A DNA stretch of 7,245 nucleotides from contig JABHDX010000014.1 of assembly GCA_018672815.1 (NCBI GenBank), forward strand, positions 1 through 7,245, given 5' to 3'. The first letter of the stretch is position 1; every line of letters starts with the position of its first letter. Shown here piece by piece: positions 6,831-7,245 of the stretch. A program made the translations under genes and the position numbers. Source of the DNA: Gammaproteobacteria bacterium (GTDB lineage Bacteria; Pseudomonadota; Gammaproteobacteria; UBA11654). The notes under the pieces are model-generated. The model saw nothing but the letters and a program-made list of their open reading frames with translations. It was not told the DNA's origin and did no database searches.

Positions 6831-6850
6831 ATATTAATAATACCTAGTTA

Positions 6851-7171
6851 ATGAGCGTTTCACATACAACTGACCAAGAATTTCATAAAGATGTTTTAGA
6901 ATCTCCTATACCTGTTTTAATGCAGTTTACAGCTGAGTGGTGTGGCCCATGTAAAATGATTGGACCTATCCTAGAGGAGTTATCCCAAGAGCTTGAAAAT
7001 AAGATAAAAATAGTAAAAGTTGATGTCGATAAGAATGGTGAAATAGCTGTTAAATATTCAATTAGGAGCATACCAACACTTATTATTATTAATGCTAGGG
7101 AAGTTAAAGCACAACATATTGGTGCAGCTTCAAAAGCTCAACTTACAGAATTTATTAACGGAAACATATAA
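6851..7171 (+). CDS. trxA: Thioredoxin with Gln in place of the buried Asp
   Basis: A 106-residue cytoplasmic thioredoxin, close to the usual 105-110, which reduces protein disulfides using electrons from thioredoxin reductase. The WCGPCK active site is at 30-35 (C31, C34), the cis-proline is in RSIPTL (I74-P75), and the lysine equivalent to E. coli K57 is K56. Aligned by eye to E. coli TrxA, three usual residues differ: buried D26 is Q25, W28 is T27, and G84 is R83. The Asp normally helps deprotonate the second cysteine, so redox kinetics may differ. The start agrees with the family N-terminus, although no Shine-Dalgarno sequence is visible. It is divergent from cysQ, and its TAA overlaps the next ATG by one base (TAATG), matching the common trxA-rho order. 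This is the main-type thioredoxin by length and context; a specialised second thioredoxin is possible. Confidence 0.93.
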   Translation: MSVSHTTDQEFHKDVLESPIPVLMQFTAEWCGPCKMIGPILEELSQELENKIKIVKVDVDKNGEIAVKYSIRSIPTLIIINAREVKAQHIGAASKAQLTEFINGNI

Positions 7172-7245
7172 TGCCTAATAACGCACATAATAAAAATCAC
7201 CAAAAAGGAAGAAGAAGAAACCCAAGACATAAAAAGGGTTTCCAA
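7171..7245 (+). CDS. rho: Start of gene overlapping trxA, probably transcription terminator Rho; cut off by window edge
   Basis: Only 25 codons are visible, open to the edge. The ATG shares one base with the trxA stop (TAATG), which implies coupled translation. The peptide is highly basic and polar: eight Lys/Arg, three His, no acidic residue, with QKGRRRNPRHKKGFQ at 11-25. It does not match the E. coli Rho N-terminus, so identity rests on trxA-rho gene order, seen widely in Gammaproteobacteria. Many Rho proteins do carry extra basic, Asn/Arg/Gly-rich N-terminal segments that bind RNA. Another RNA-binding protein, such as a helicase, remains possible. If it is Rho, the helicase core lies entirely beyond the window. 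Confidence 0.5.
   Translation, partial: MPNNAHNKNHQKGRRRNPRHKKGFQ

Larger units (their letters stand above)
6698..6847 (+). other. Possible leader ORF or gene remnant in frame ahead of trxA
   Basis: The frame is open for 49 codons from just after a TGA (6695-6697) to TAG 6845-6847. It holds no ATG, GTG or TTG. An AAAAAGGAG at 6745-6753 stands 7 bases before an ATT codon at 6761, good spacing for initiation at ATT (a rare start known from infC). That would give a 28-residue basic peptide beginning (M)IKSFSRHLTKNNFEI. Its stop is 3 bases before the trxA ATG, which has no Shine-Dalgarno of its own, so coupling could help trxA translation. Alternatives are the decayed 3' end of an old gene, or chance in AT-rich DNA. 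I do not recognise the peptide. The open frame and ribosome-site match are seen; translation is inference. Confidence 0.25.
6639..6850. promoter_or_regulatory. Divergent cysQ / trxA intergenic region
   Basis: These 212 bases separate the divergent starts of cysQ and trxA and must hold signals for both. For cysQ (- strand) there is a CATAAT -10-like hexamer at 6662-6667, with no good -35 at the proper distance, so this is only a weak candidate. The rest is very AT-rich and contains two hairpins, a strong Shine-Dalgarno-like AAAAAGGAG (6745-6753) and an open frame running towards trxA, each listed separately. Confidence 0.6.

Noticed and set aside
6883..7071. 62-codon open frame on the - strand within trxA
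   Set aside because: It is opposite the thioredoxin active-site region, with no ribosome site or recognisable protein features.
1..7245. Insertion sequences, CRISPR arrays, tRNA or rRNA genes
   Set aside because: I looked for spaced direct repeats, terminal inverted repeats, transposase motifs and cloverleaf-like segments and saw none; almost all of the window is accounted for by coding genes.

Overview
The window is AT-rich (about two-thirds A+T by eye) and densely packed with genes, from a Gram-negative bacterium. The best guess is a low-GC gammaproteobacterium, possibly a marine lineage; a low-GC betaproteobacterium is also possible. Three things support this: a thioredoxin gene directly followed by an overlapping gene in the position of rho (trxA-rho is common in Gammaproteobacteria), a metal-complete phosphoheptose isomerase (an LPS inner-core enzyme), and CysQ. 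The species cannot be named from sequence alone.

Layout. (1) Positions 1-5207, + strand: the 3' part of a surface-polysaccharide sugar operon that enters from the left edge. It holds a Gfo/Idh/MocA sugar oxidoreductase (5' end missing), a small RmlC-like cupin, a zinc-domain C-methyltransferase of the TylC3/TcaB9 type, a PIG-L/LmbE-type deacetylase, and a membrane-anchored WbpM/CapD-type nucleotide-sugar 4,6-dehydratase. Gaps are short (23, -4, 37 and 18 bases), so they are probably co-transcribed. (2) Positions 5225-6638, - strand: cysQ followed by gmhA, one base apart and transcribed towards the polysaccharide operon. Only 17 bases separate the two converging stop codons, with no convincing terminator. 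(3) Positions 6639-6850: a divergent intergenic region with possible promoters, two hairpins, the strongest Shine-Dalgarno match near any start here, and a 49-codon open frame without a standard start codon that ends 3 bases before trxA. (4) Positions 6851-7245, + strand: trxA, then the first 25 codons of a gene overlapping it by one base, probably rho.

How the genes fit together. The dehydratase makes 4-keto-6-deoxy nucleotide sugars. The methyltransferase belongs to a family that adds a carbon branch to keto-deoxysugars, the Gfo/Idh/MocA enzyme would reduce or oxidise a keto group, the cupin would epimerise or isomerise, and the PIG-L enzyme would remove an N-acyl group. Together they suggest a modified, perhaps branched (C-methyl) deoxy or amino sugar for O-antigen or capsule. 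This is inference from families: the exact sugar is not shown. GmhA feeds LPS heptose synthesis, while CysQ (PAP removal), thioredoxin and Rho are housekeeping, so the convergent junction near 5208-5224 looks like the border between a variable polysaccharide cluster and conserved genes.

The least ordinary parts are the trxA leader region and the thioredoxin itself, which has Gln where the family's buried Asp should be.
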